Of a stretch of 15,396 bases of DNA, positions 1 to 6,126 are shown in pieces; position 1 is the stretch's first letter; each line of letters starts with the position of its first letter. The translations under genes and the position numbers were made by a program. Origin of the DNA: Clostridia bacterium (lineage in GTDB: Bacteria; Bacillota; Clostridia; Oscillospirales; CAG-272); the NCBI GenBank assembly GCA_900753295.1, contig CAADYQ010000068.1, positions 1 through 15,396 on the forward strand, given 5' to 3'. The notes under the pieces are model-generated. The model did no database searches. It was not told the DNA's origin and saw only the letters and a list, made by a program, of their open reading frames with translations.

Positions 1-578
1 GATTCACCACCGCCGACCTGCCGAGCCTGAAAAAAACGCTCGTCAAGCTCGCCTGCCAGCTCGGACAGCGTGCGCCTGACGGTTATATCCTCACGTGCGT
101 GTACCGTGGCATAGTTGCGCTGTACGTCGATGTATTTTATCGAATAAAGCGGCGCGCGGACGATCCCGTCCGCGGTCTCAAGACATATCGAGCGCTCGTT
201 GCGGTGCAGACGCTCGGCGGCGCGGTCCAGCGTAGCCGCAAGGCGTTCCGCCGACACGGGCTTCATGAGATACTGGAGAGCAGCCACATCGTACCCTTCG
301 GCTATATAATCGGAATATCCGGTAACAAAAATTATCTCCGCCACCGCGTCGCGTGCGCGTATCCTGCGCGCAAGATCGACTCCGTTCATACCGCCCATTT
401 CAATGTCGAGAAGCAGAATATCAAAGCCGTCTCCGCCGAAAAGCAGCGTCTCGGCGGACGGATATTCGCACAACGACACCTCACAGCCTGCCGCTTCCGC
501 CCACCGGCGCACAAGCCCCGAAAGATAGGAACGCGCCTCGGCTTCATCATCACATATCGCAATACGGTACACTATCAC
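1..578 (-). CDS. LytTR-family response regulator, 3' end missing and frame broken
   Basis: Two-component response regulator of the LytR/AgrA (LytTR) type; such proteins are phosphorylated by a sensor kinase and bind DNA through a beta-rich C-terminal domain. I start it at the GTG at 578, after a GAAGGG-type ribosome binding site; a second GTG at 572 is possible. The receiver domain covers about residues 1-125: acidic pair D10/D11, phospho-acceptor D58 in LLLDIEM, T86, and K106 in MKP. A LytTR domain follows from about residue 135 (SIKYIDVQRNYATVHA). Near the window edge the frame reads FFQARQVGGGE. Removing one T from the T7 run at 30-36 gives FFRLGRSAVVN, which is the expected LytTR end. So the gene carries a one-base insertion, a sequencing error, or a slippage site. 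The partner kinase is not in the window. Family is sure; target genes are unknown. Confidence 0.9.
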   Translation of the reverse strand, partial: MIVYRIAICDDEAEARSYLSGLVRRWAEAAGCEVSLCEYPSAETLLFGGDGFDILLLDIEMGGMNGVDLARRIRARDAVAEIIFVTGYSDYIAEGYDVAALQYLMKPVSAERLAATLDRAAERLHRNERSICLETADGIVRAPLYSIKYIDVQRNYATVHAREDITVRRTLSELAGELDERFFQARQVGGGE

Positions 579-605
579 ACCGCCCTTCACATTTACTTAC
601 AAATC

Positions 606-614
606 ATTATAGCA
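606..614 (-). promoter_or_regulatory. extended -10 promoter of the response regulator
   Basis: On the minus strand TGCTATAAT (TATAAT at 611-606 with an upstream TGN) lies about 28 bases before the GTG start at 578. No good -35 box is seen at 17-18 bases, so this looks like an extended -10 promoter. Confidence 0.55.
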
Positions 615-729
615 GATATACGCACCGCACGCACGCTTTTTTGCGCTGTTTATACGCATTTCGGCGTTTTACACAAAAACACGCCTTATTTTTCGGTAAT
701 ATTTTTTCAAGCAAATTTGACATTGCCTA

Positions 730-758
730 TTTACAAATCGTCATGGATGTGGTATCAT
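730..758 (+). promoter_or_regulatory. sigma-A promoter of the permease leader
   Basis: TTTACA (730-735), a 17-base spacer and TATCAT (753-758), preceded by TGTGG, the same context seen at other promoters here. Transcription should start near 765, giving a leader of about 240 bases before the permease ATG at 1003. A TTGACA at 717-722 is too far from this -10 to be its partner. Confidence 0.7.
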
Positions 759-765
759 AAAGTAA

Positions 766-910
766 ACCGGATCAACTGATGTCGGCAGATGCGCGCAGTT
801 TGGATACAGGAGCAATTCAATATCGCGGAAACATGGTGGGTCATAAGTCCCCCGATGTTTGCGTGCTGTGCGCCGCTATGCCTCAATACGAGACGTGGCG
901 GTGTTTTTTT
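766..910 (+). promoter_or_regulatory. structured 5' leader, candidate attenuator or riboswitch
   Basis: The leader of the NCS2 permease gene folds by eye into three elements. A long hairpin spans 824-863 (CGC/GCG, AAACAT/ATGTTT and GG-GGG/CCCCC, loop TCATAAGT). An enclosing helix pairs GCGCGCAG (791-798) with CTGTGCGC (866-873). An intrinsic terminator follows at 871-910. The enclosing helix uses bases 871-873, the foot of the terminator, so the two cannot both be complete. This is the layout of a ligand- or protein-controlled attenuator. It does not match the purine, ykkC/PRPP or ZTP riboswitch patterns or the PyrR-binding loop that I know. The structure is seen; the regulatory role is inferred from position before a nucleobase transporter. 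Confidence 0.5.
871..910 (+). terminator. intrinsic terminator inside the permease leader
   Basis: The arms 871-884 and 890-903 pair at 13 of 14 positions, counting G-U pairs (C881/A893 is the mismatch), around the loop AATAC. A run of seven T (904-910) follows directly. It lies 92 bases before the permease start codon and has no gene before it on this strand, so it most likely ends leader transcripts early. Confidence 0.75.
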
Positions 911-1002
911 GCGGAATGTGAAAAGCCGCACACTGCGGAGGGAAACTTGAATCGGAAATAAAACGGCGTCCGCGCAGACGGCGGCGCCAATCGGAGGTTT
1001 TC

Positions 1003-2346
1003 ATGCAACTCATTTACGGTGTCAAAGACAAACCGAAATTCGGACAGGTCATAGTGTTCGCGCTTCAGCAGCTCCTCGCCATCCTGGCGGCGACCATCGC
1101 CGTTCCCACGATCATCGGACACGGTATGTCCCAGTCCGCCGCCCTCTTCGGAGCCGGTGTCGGAACCATCGTTTACCTGCTCTTCACAAAATTCAGAAGC
1201 CCGGTTTTCCTCGGAAGCTCCTTCGCATTTCTCGGTTCAATGGGCACCGCTTTTGCGGGCGCCGTCTCGGCGGCAGCCGGATATGCCGGCCTCGTCATCG
1301 GCGCGGCGTTCGCCGGTCTTGTATATGTCGTGATCGCGATCATCGTCAAGCTCTGCGGCGTTGCATGGATGGATAAGATCATGCCCGCCGTCGTTATCGG
1401 TCCCACCGTTGCCATCATCGGTCTTTCGCTTGCCGGAAACGCCGTCGGCGATCTCTCCGCCGGAGCGATCAAGGTAGACGGAGCATCGGTAGCCTCCCCC
1501 TACATCGCCATCCTTTGCGGACTCGTCACCCTCGGTGTGACCATCGCCTGCTCGGTATACGGCAAGAAGTTCCTCAAAATGATCCCCTTCATCATCGGCA
1601 TCGTAGCCGGTTATGCTGTCGCAGCCGTCTTCACCGTAATCGGAAATGTCGCCGGTATCGACGCACTCAAGATAATCAACTTCTCCCTCTTCACAAACAT
1701 GGAGTGGGTTCCCGAATTCACCTTTATCAAGGCGTTCCGCGGCTTTGCGGACATTGACGCCGCTTACATAGGCACGGTAGCAGTAGCATACGTTCCCGTT
1801 GCCTTCGTGGTCTTTGCCGAGCACATCGCAGACCACAAGAACCTCTCCACCATCATCGAGCACGACCTGCTCAAAGACCCCGGACTTGCCAACACCCTTC
1901 TCGGTGACGGCGTAGGCTCCATGGCAGGCGCCATCTTCGGCGGTTGTCCCAACACCACCTACGGCGAATCGGTCGGTTGCGTGGCTATCTCCGGCAACGC
2001 CTCGGTCGTAACGATAATCGCTACCGCAGTGCTCTGCCTGCTTGCCGCCTTCGTAGCTCCCTTCACCACATTCCTTGCGACCATTCCTCCCTGCGTCATG
2101 GGCGGTGTGTGCATCGCGCTCTACGGCTTCATCGCTGTGTCTGGTCTTAAGATGATACAGACGGTAGACCTCGGCGACAACCGCAACCTCTTCGTGGTAT
2201 CCGTTATCCTCATCGCCGGTGTCGGCGGACTCACAGTCAGCTTCGGTCCCGTTACCGTGACCGAGGTCGCCTGCGCCCTCATCCTCGGCATCCTGACCAA
2301 CATAATGGTCAACAAGAAGAAAGCCAAAGAAAACAAGGAAGACTGA
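1003..2346 (+). CDS. uraA: NCS2-family uracil/xanthine permease
   Basis: A 447-residue polytopic membrane protein of the nucleobase:cation symporter-2 family, which takes up uracil or purine bases with protons. ATG at 1003 follows GGAGG with good spacing. Family marks in order: FGQVIVFALQQLLAILAATI at the N-terminus (TM1); LGSSFAFLGSM near residue 70; AEHIADHKNL, matching the UraA helix that supplies a substrate-binding Glu and a His; DPGLANTLLGDGVGSMAG; and PNTTYGESVGCVAIS, holding the second conserved Glu. The sequence is rich in Gly/Ala membrane helices, and the short Lys-rich tail is cytosolic. These features favour the UraA/PyrP (uracil) branch, but xanthine or another base cannot be excluded by eye. 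The gene stands alone behind a long leader with its own terminator, which suggests attenuation control. Confidence 0.9.
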   Translation: MQLIYGVKDKPKFGQVIVFALQQLLAILAATIAVPTIIGHGMSQSAALFGAGVGTIVYLLFTKFRSPVFLGSSFAFLGSMGTAFAGAVSAAAGYAGLVIGAAFAGLVYVVIAIIVKLCGVAWMDKIMPAVVIGPTVAIIGLSLAGNAVGDLSAGAIKVDGASVASPYIAILCGLVTLGVTIACSVYGKKFLKMIPFIIGIVAGYAVAAVFTVIGNVAGIDALKIINFSLFTNMEWVPEFTFIKAFRGFADIDAAYIGTVAVAYVPVAFVVFAEHIADHKNLSTIIEHDLLKDPGLANTLLGDGVGSMAGAIFGGCPNTTYGESVGCVAISGNASVVTIIATAVLCLLAAFVAPFTTFLATIPPCVMGGVCIALYGFIAVSGLKMIQTVDLGDNRNLFVVSVILIAGVGGLTVSFGPVTVTEVACALILGILTNIMVNKKKAKENKED

Positions 2347-2397
2347 TCCCGGGGATCATGCTTCCCACGTGAAATATTCCGCACGACAGCGGATAAA

Positions 2398-2440
2398 AAT
2401 ACCGGATCGGGGTGCGCCCCGATCCGGTATTTTATTTTAT
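2398..2440. terminator. bidirectional intrinsic terminator
   Basis: A perfect 15-bp stem, AATACCGGATCGGGG (2398-2412) and its complement (2417-2431), closes on a TGCG loop. T-rich tracts lie on both sides. It sits between the convergent permease and acetyltransferase genes and should serve both. Confidence 0.92.
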
Positions 2441-2461
2441 TATTTCATAAGGCAGACTGCT

Positions 2462-3055
2462 TCAGCCCCTCCAGCGGTTATATTCGTCATAAAGCAGTGC
2501 GCACACGCCAACGTCGCGGTACTCGTTCCCCAGACGCAGCACTCCGCGCATCGTCCCCTCGTATTTCATCCCGAGCTTTTCCATGACCTTGCGCGAGGCG
2601 ATATTCCCATCCATATACCGCGCCTCGATCCGGTTGAGTCCGAGATCCTCAAACCCGAATCTGATAACACGTCTCGCCGCCTCGCCCGCTATCCCTCTGC
2701 CGCGAAACTCGGGATTTATAACATATCCGATCTCGGCGGAGTTATTTGAATAGTCGAACCGCGTGAACCCGCAGGTCCCTATCATTTTGTCGCCCGGCTC
2801 GCCGTCCTCGTGCCATATGACAGCCCAGTCGAAAAACTCGCCCGCGCGATATCTTGTAAGGATGTACTCGAGATATTCCTTGGTATATTCCCTGTTCGGA
2901 TGCGGATTCCACGTGAGATACCGCGTCACATCCGAGCGGCGGGCGTACTCATACATATCGTATGAATCCGCTACACGAAGCCCTCGCAGGACGAGCCGCT
3001 TTGTTGCCAGCTGCGGTATATGCGAAAAAATCCTCAGTGTGTCCTTTTGAGTCAT
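2462..3055 (-). CDS. GNAT acetyltransferase, RimJ/RimL-like
   Basis: A 197-residue GCN5-related N-acetyltransferase of the RimJ/RimL (Acetyltransf_3) type, which moves an acetyl group from acetyl-CoA to an amine, often a protein N-terminus or a small molecule. The N-terminus TKRLVLRGLRVAD is typical of the family. The acetyl-CoA loop is FRGRGIAGEA (117-126), and NIASRKVMEKLGM (151-163) is the usual helix before the last strands. I choose the ATG at 3055 (MTQKD), preceded by GGAAGGA. A longer reading frame opens at 3115, but that codon lies inside the -35 box of this gene's own promoter. The gene is monocistronic and convergent with the permease. The substrate cannot be told from sequence. Confidence 0.88.
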   Translation of the reverse strand: MTQKDTLRIFSHIPQLATKRLVLRGLRVADSYDMYEYARRSDVTRYLTWNPHPNREYTKEYLEYILTRYRAGEFFDWAVIWHEDGEPGDKMIGTCGFTRFDYSNNSAEIGYVINPEFRGRGIAGEAARRVIRFGFEDLGLNRIEARYMDGNIASRKVMEKLGMKYEGTMRGVLRLGNEYRDVGVCALLYDEYNRWRG

Positions 3056-3086
3056 ATGTACGCCGTCCTTCCGATCCTTTTTGTAT

Positions 3087-3115
3087 ATTATACTACCCCC
3101 ACCGCCGCATTGCAA
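3087..3115 (-). promoter_or_regulatory. sigma-A promoter of the acetyltransferase
   Basis: On the minus strand TTGCAA (3115-3110), a 17-base spacer and TATAAT (3092-3087), about 32 bases before the ATG at 3055. This placement settles the start codon. Confidence 0.85.
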
Positions 3116-3168
3116 GTGCTTTGGAAGATATTTTCAGCCGTTTACGCCTGTTTTTTTGCGTTTTGGGG

Positions 3169-3197
3169 TTTATTTCGGAATAAAAATGTGGTATACT
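3169..3197 (+). promoter_or_regulatory. promoter of the Mur ligase gene
   Basis: TATACT (3192-3197) in the context TGTGGTATACT, with a weak TTTATT (3169-3174) at 17 bases. The start of transcription would be near 3204, leaving a leader of about 30 bases. Confidence 0.65.
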
Positions 3198-3232
3198 TAT
3201 TTATATACATAAAAAAGGCAACGGTAAAAGCA

Positions 3233-4729
3233 ATGCACATCAGCACACTTATCGAATCGGCAGGCATGAAAAGGCATCTGCATGAAATAAAGACCGATCA
3301 GGAGATCGTAAACATATGCTCGGATTCGCGCAAGGCGGGTCCCGGCTCGGTTTTTGTATGCATAAAGGGAGCAACCGCCGACGGTCATTTTTTTGCGCCT
3401 ATGGCTTACGACCGCGGGTGCCACGTTTTTATAGCCTCCGGAGAGCTTGATATTCCCGACGACGCAACGGTCATCACCGTGCGCAACACACGCGCCGCCC
3501 TCGCCGATATCGCGTCGGCATTTTACGGCTTTCCGTCGCGCGAGCTAAAGGTCATCGGCATAACCGGCACAAAGGGAAAAACCACCTCGGCGCTGATGGC
3601 TGCGCACATTCTCAACAAAGCGGGCATTCCCGCCGGATATATCGGCACAAGCGGGATAAGCTACGGCGGGAAAACATACCCGACGGTAAACACGACGCCC
3701 GAGAGCCTTGAATTACAGCGCACGATGCGCGAAATGCTTGACGCGGGCATGCGTGCCGTGGTCATGGAGGTATCCTCACAGGGATTGTATATGGGGCGTG
3801 TACGCGGTATAAGATTCGACACGGTATGCTTTACCAACTTCTCGCCAGACCATATCGGCGGCGCAGAGCACCCGACAGTCGAGCACTACGCCGCCTGCAA
3901 GCACAAGCTGTTCACCGATTTCGGCGCGAAGGCGGCTGTCTACAATGCCGATGACAAAATGTCGGACTATATGCTTGACGGCTTCAAGGGGCGCAAAAGG
4001 ATTTCGTTTTCCGAGAACGACCGAGGCGCGGACTTCTGTCTGTCCGACACGGAGCTTGAACGCAACGGCTCGCACCTCGGCGTGTCCGCACACGTGACGC
4101 ATGGCGGCGCCGAATACAGTATAAAGCTACCCATGCCGGGTAAATTCAACCTTATGAACGCGCTTTGCGCCGTTGCCGCGACCGGGACGTTGGGAGTCCC
4201 AGTCGATACGGCGCTTGAAGCGCTTACCGATGTAACAGCCGCCGGAAGATTCCAGACGGTCGATGCCCTGCCCGACTCCGGCATTACGTTCGTGGTCGAT
4301 TATGCGCACAACGGTCTGGCGCTCGAATCGGTGCTTCTGACCCTGCGCAAATACCGCCCGCGCAGACTGATATGCCTGTTCGGATCGGTCGGCGGACGCA
4401 CGAAAACACGCCGCCACGAGCTTGGCGAGGTTGCCTCACTGCTTGCGGACTTCTGTATACTCACAGCCGACAATCCGGATTTTGAGGACCCGCGTGAAAC
4501 GATAAACGAGATCGCCGCCGCCTTCAAGCCCGGCGCATCGTGCGATTATATAAAGATCCCCAACCGCACGGAGGCTGTAAGATACGCGGTCTCGATCGCG
4601 CGCGAGGGAGACATCGTGCTTCTCGCCGGCAAGGGCGCGGAGGATTTTCAGCTCATTAACGGGCAGCGGGTCCCCTACTCCGACCGCGACGCGCTCCTCG
4701 AATGCGCAAAAACGGCACTTACGGTTTAA
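3233..4729 (+). CDS. murE: MurE-like UDP-MurNAc-tripeptide ligase
   Basis: A 498-residue Mur ligase. MurE adds the third residue (usually meso-diaminopimelate or lysine) to UDP-MurNAc-Ala-Glu in the cytosol. The UDP-binding domain has SDSRKAGPGSVFVCIKG (30-46). The ATPase domain has the P-loop GTKGKTT (112-118), NTTPESLELQ (153-162), EVSSQG (179-184), TNFSPDHIGG (201-210) and K223, the expected carbamylated lysine. The C-terminal domain has DYAHNG (356-361), FGSVGGRTKTRR (383-394) and GKGAEDFQ (467-474). The DAP-specificity motif DNPR reads DNPD (413-416), and the usual GCGGDRD reads GSVGGRT, so the amino acid added may not be DAP. ATG 3233 lies about 30 bases after the promoter; the open frame runs further upstream, through it. 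The ribosome binding site is weak. It stands alone, outside a division/cell-wall cluster, and may be a second MurE. Mur ligase family is sure, substrate is not. Confidence 0.87.
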   Translation: MHISTLIESAGMKRHLHEIKTDQEIVNICSDSRKAGPGSVFVCIKGATADGHFFAPMAYDRGCHVFIASGELDIPDDATVITVRNTRAALADIASAFYGFPSRELKVIGITGTKGKTTSALMAAHILNKAGIPAGYIGTSGISYGGKTYPTVNTTPESLELQRTMREMLDAGMRAVVMEVSSQGLYMGRVRGIRFDTVCFTNFSPDHIGGAEHPTVEHYAACKHKLFTDFGAKAAVYNADDKMSDYMLDGFKGRKRISFSENDRGADFCLSDTELERNGSHLGVSAHVTHGGAEYSIKLPMPGKFNLMNALCAVAATGTLGVPVDTALEALTDVTAAGRFQTVDALPDSGITFVVDYAHNGLALESVLLTLRKYRPRRLICLFGSVGGRTKTRRHELGEVASLLADFCILTADNPDFEDPRETINEIAAAFKPGASCDYIKIPNRTEAVRYAVSIAREGDIVLLAGKGAEDFQLINGQRVPYSDRDALLECAKTALTV

Positions 4730-4760
4730 AGGGACAGACCGCTCAGCACCCGCAAATACA

Positions 4761-4790
4761 AAAAAGGCGTCCGCGCGGACGCCTTTTTGT
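4761..4790. terminator. bidirectional intrinsic terminator
   Basis: The palindrome GGCGTCCGCGCGGACGCC (4766-4783) is flanked by A-rich and T-rich runs. It lies between the convergent Mur ligase and lipoprotein genes, 36 bases after the ligase stop codon. The 64 bases from here to the lipoprotein stop hold nothing else I can see. Confidence 0.9.
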
Positions 4791-4854
4791 ATATTCACAA
4801 AGCCTCACCGGGAATATCACATTTTTGCACGGAAGTCATGCGCGGCAAATTTAT

Positions 4855-5574
4855 TCAACCGGCAATGCTCTCAAATGATAAACAGGAAAACCACTTTGCA
4901 TCCCACACCGCGGGATCGCATCTTACTTCAACGAGCATTTCACCGTATACGAAGAAAATGCTGTTCCTTTTATCGGTCTTGTATTCGATGACCATAGCCG
5001 TGACCTTACGGTCTTCAAGCTCTGTTATCCGATCATATATTCTTTCGTGCTGTTCGCCAACGTTATTTATGTTCGGGGAATCGGGCGAAATTATTTTGAT
5101 CGCTTCGGAAGCCGTAGGGGAATTTTGCGTTTTAACGATGCTGTCCGGCAAACAGGTCAGTTTTATATAAAAGTTTTCACCCGTAGGTACGGACGGGTAA
5201 AAAATCACCCACGGGAGTCCGTGAGCCTCTGACGGGAACACCGAAATGTTCGAGTACCCCTCTTCATCGCGGAGGTCGATTTCTTTGCCGTTCAGGAACG
5301 GCACGATCACGCCTTGTGACTTATACTTTTCAATAAAAGTCCCGAACCCGTCAATTATCTCGCTTCCGGCGCCCTTACGTGACAGCTCGTCATACAATTC
5401 CCCATCCGAGCTCATAGCTTCCTTGAGAAGGCTCGGCGAATCATAGCAAAAGGGATAAATATAATCCGGAGGTGTGACGGCGCCCGAAGTCATCGTGGAA
5501 GCTCCGCCGTCCCTGCAGGCACACAAGCATGAACATAACAGCATTGCGATCATCGCGGCAGTAAATCTTTTCAA
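4855..5574 (-). CDS. hypothetical lipoprotein
   Basis: A 239-residue protein I do not recognise. The start is TTG at 5574, preceded by GGGAGG nine bases upstream. The N-terminus is a lipoprotein signal peptide: MKR, a hydrophobic stretch, then the lipobox LCAC with the lipid-bearing cysteine at residue 20. Lgt, which attaches the lipid, is encoded further right in this window. The mature part starts with a Gly/Ser/Thr-rich spacer and continues as a mixed, soluble-looking domain with no repeats, no further membrane helix and no motif known to me. It should be anchored on the outer face of the membrane. It is monocistronic and ends at the shared terminator at 4761-4790. No clear promoter was found between its start and the tRNA. 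Export is well supported; function is unknown. Confidence 0.85.
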   Translation of the reverse strand: MKRFTAAMIAMLLCSCLCACRDGGASTMTSGAVTPPDYIYPFCYDSPSLLKEAMSSDGELYDELSRKGAGSEIIDGFGTFIEKYKSQGVIVPFLNGKEIDLRDEEGYSNISVFPSEAHGLPWVIFYPSVPTGENFYIKLTCLPDSIVKTQNSPTASEAIKIISPDSPNINNVGEQHERIYDRITELEDRKVTAMVIEYKTDKRNSIFFVYGEMLVEVRCDPAVWDAKWFSCLSFESIAG

Positions 5575-5727
5575 ATCCTGTTTCCTCCCTTTACCATTTT
5601 ATTTTTTATTTCCGAAAGTGCTTTCATAAATATATGTCAGGAAAATTCGCCGCTTGTTTCGCCTTCGCGTGGATTTTTTCATTTTTTTCGGATCGTGCGA
5701 GCATCTGTACGCTTGCGCAGGCTTGAA

Positions 5728-5820
5728 GCTGGTTCGAGTGCATAATTATTCGACCAACCCAAAAGGGGTAGCTTTAGCTACCCCTTTTGGGTTGGTCGGA
5801 GTGACTGGACTCGAACCAGC
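5728..5820. repeat. inverted repeat made of the tRNA-Pro 3' end and its terminator
   Basis: A perfect 23-base inverted repeat (5751-5773 and 5776-5798, TT loop) is flanked on the left by GCTGGTTCGAGT (5728-5739). This is an inverted copy of the T-arm of tRNA-Pro, whose complement lies at 5809-5820. The order T-arm segment, 10-11 bases, CGACCA is the same on both sides, so the left half is a degenerate inverted copy of the tRNA 3' end. The left half lacks a complementary second T-stem strand, so it is not a functional tRNA. Confidence 0.75.
5751..5798 (-). terminator. intrinsic terminator of tRNA-Pro overlapping its CCA end
   Basis: On the minus strand AAAAGGGGTAGC, loop TAAA and GCTACCCCTTTT form a classic terminator that begins a few bases after the tRNA. 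The stem extends outward without mismatch through AACCC/GGGTT and into CGACCA, the last acceptor base, discriminator and CCA of the tRNA (5793-5798). Confidence 0.85.
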
Positions 5821-5869
5821 GGCCTCTTGGTCCCGAACCAAGCGCACTACCAAGCTGTGCAACACCCCG
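5793..5869 (-). tRNA. tRNA-Pro (CGG anticodon)
   Basis: A 77-base tRNA with encoded CCA. The acceptor CGGGGTG pairs with CACTCCG (one G-U), and the discriminator is A. The D-loop contains AGCTTGGTAG. The anticodon stem CTTGG/CCAAG holds the loop TTCGGGA, giving anticodon CGG, which reads the proline codon CCG. The T-arm is GCTGG-TTCGAGT-CCAGT. It has its own strong promoter and terminator, so it is a single-tRNA unit. Confidence 0.97.
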
Positions 5870-5925
5870 ATATAAAACCGATACGAAGCGACGGAATTGA
5901 CCGCTCCTTCAAATCGTACTTATTG

Positions 5926-5954
5926 ATTATACCACAAGATATCCGGTTTGTCAA
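5926..5954 (-). promoter_or_regulatory. consensus promoter of tRNA-Pro
   Basis: On the minus strand TTGACA (5954-5949), a 17-base spacer and TATAAT (5931-5926) in the context TGTGGTATAAT. This matches consensus at both boxes. It starts transcription about 50 bases before the tRNA 5' end. Confidence 0.92.
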
Positions 5955-6048
5955 TACCTTATATGAAAAAAATCTCAATCTCGGCGCGGTCTGTTTTTAT
6001 GTGCAACATGATATCGGTCACTCCCCGCCTAGCCGCGTCATTTTTCAC

Positions 6049-6077
6049 TTGCGCCCGACGCTTATTTGTGGTATACT
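6049..6077 (+). promoter_or_regulatory. promoter of the transglutaminase-VanZ operon
   Basis: TTGCGC (6049-6054), a 17-base spacer and TATACT (6072-6077) in the context TGTGGTATACT. The ATG at 6127 follows after about 50 bases. Confidence 0.75.
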
Positions 6078-6126
6078 GATATGGCTGATAAAAAACGCAA
6101 CAAAAAATCCGTTCGTGGGGGCTGAA

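Noticed and set aside
717..722. TTGACA as -35 box for the permease promoter
   Set aside because: It is 30 bases from the TATCAT at 753; TTTACA at 730-735 has the correct 17-base spacing.
779..961. Open reading frame of 60 codons in the permease leader, possible leader peptide
   Set aside because: It has no convincing ribosome binding site, runs through the leader hairpin and terminator, and shows no run of regulatory codons. The RNA structure explains the region better.
964..988. Resemblance of GGCGTCCGCGC near 965 to the terminator at 4766
   Set aside because: Eleven shared bases in GC-rich hairpin sequence can arise by chance; the copy near 965 lacks a full stem and T-run, so I do not call it a repeat family.
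3020..3232. Longer N-terminus for the Mur ligase from the open frame upstream
   Set aside because: It would cover the promoter at 3169-3197 and the divergent promoter of the acetyltransferase, and adds about 71 residues foreign to the family.
5640..5755. A second, plus-strand tRNA suggested by GGTTCGAGT and CGACCA
   Set aside because: No pairing second T-stem strand, no acceptor partner for TTATTCG, and no anticodon arm upstream. It is only a partial inverted copy.
5827..6126. Longer N-terminus for the transglutaminase-like protein
   Set aside because: The extension overlaps the tRNA on the other strand and this gene's own promoter.
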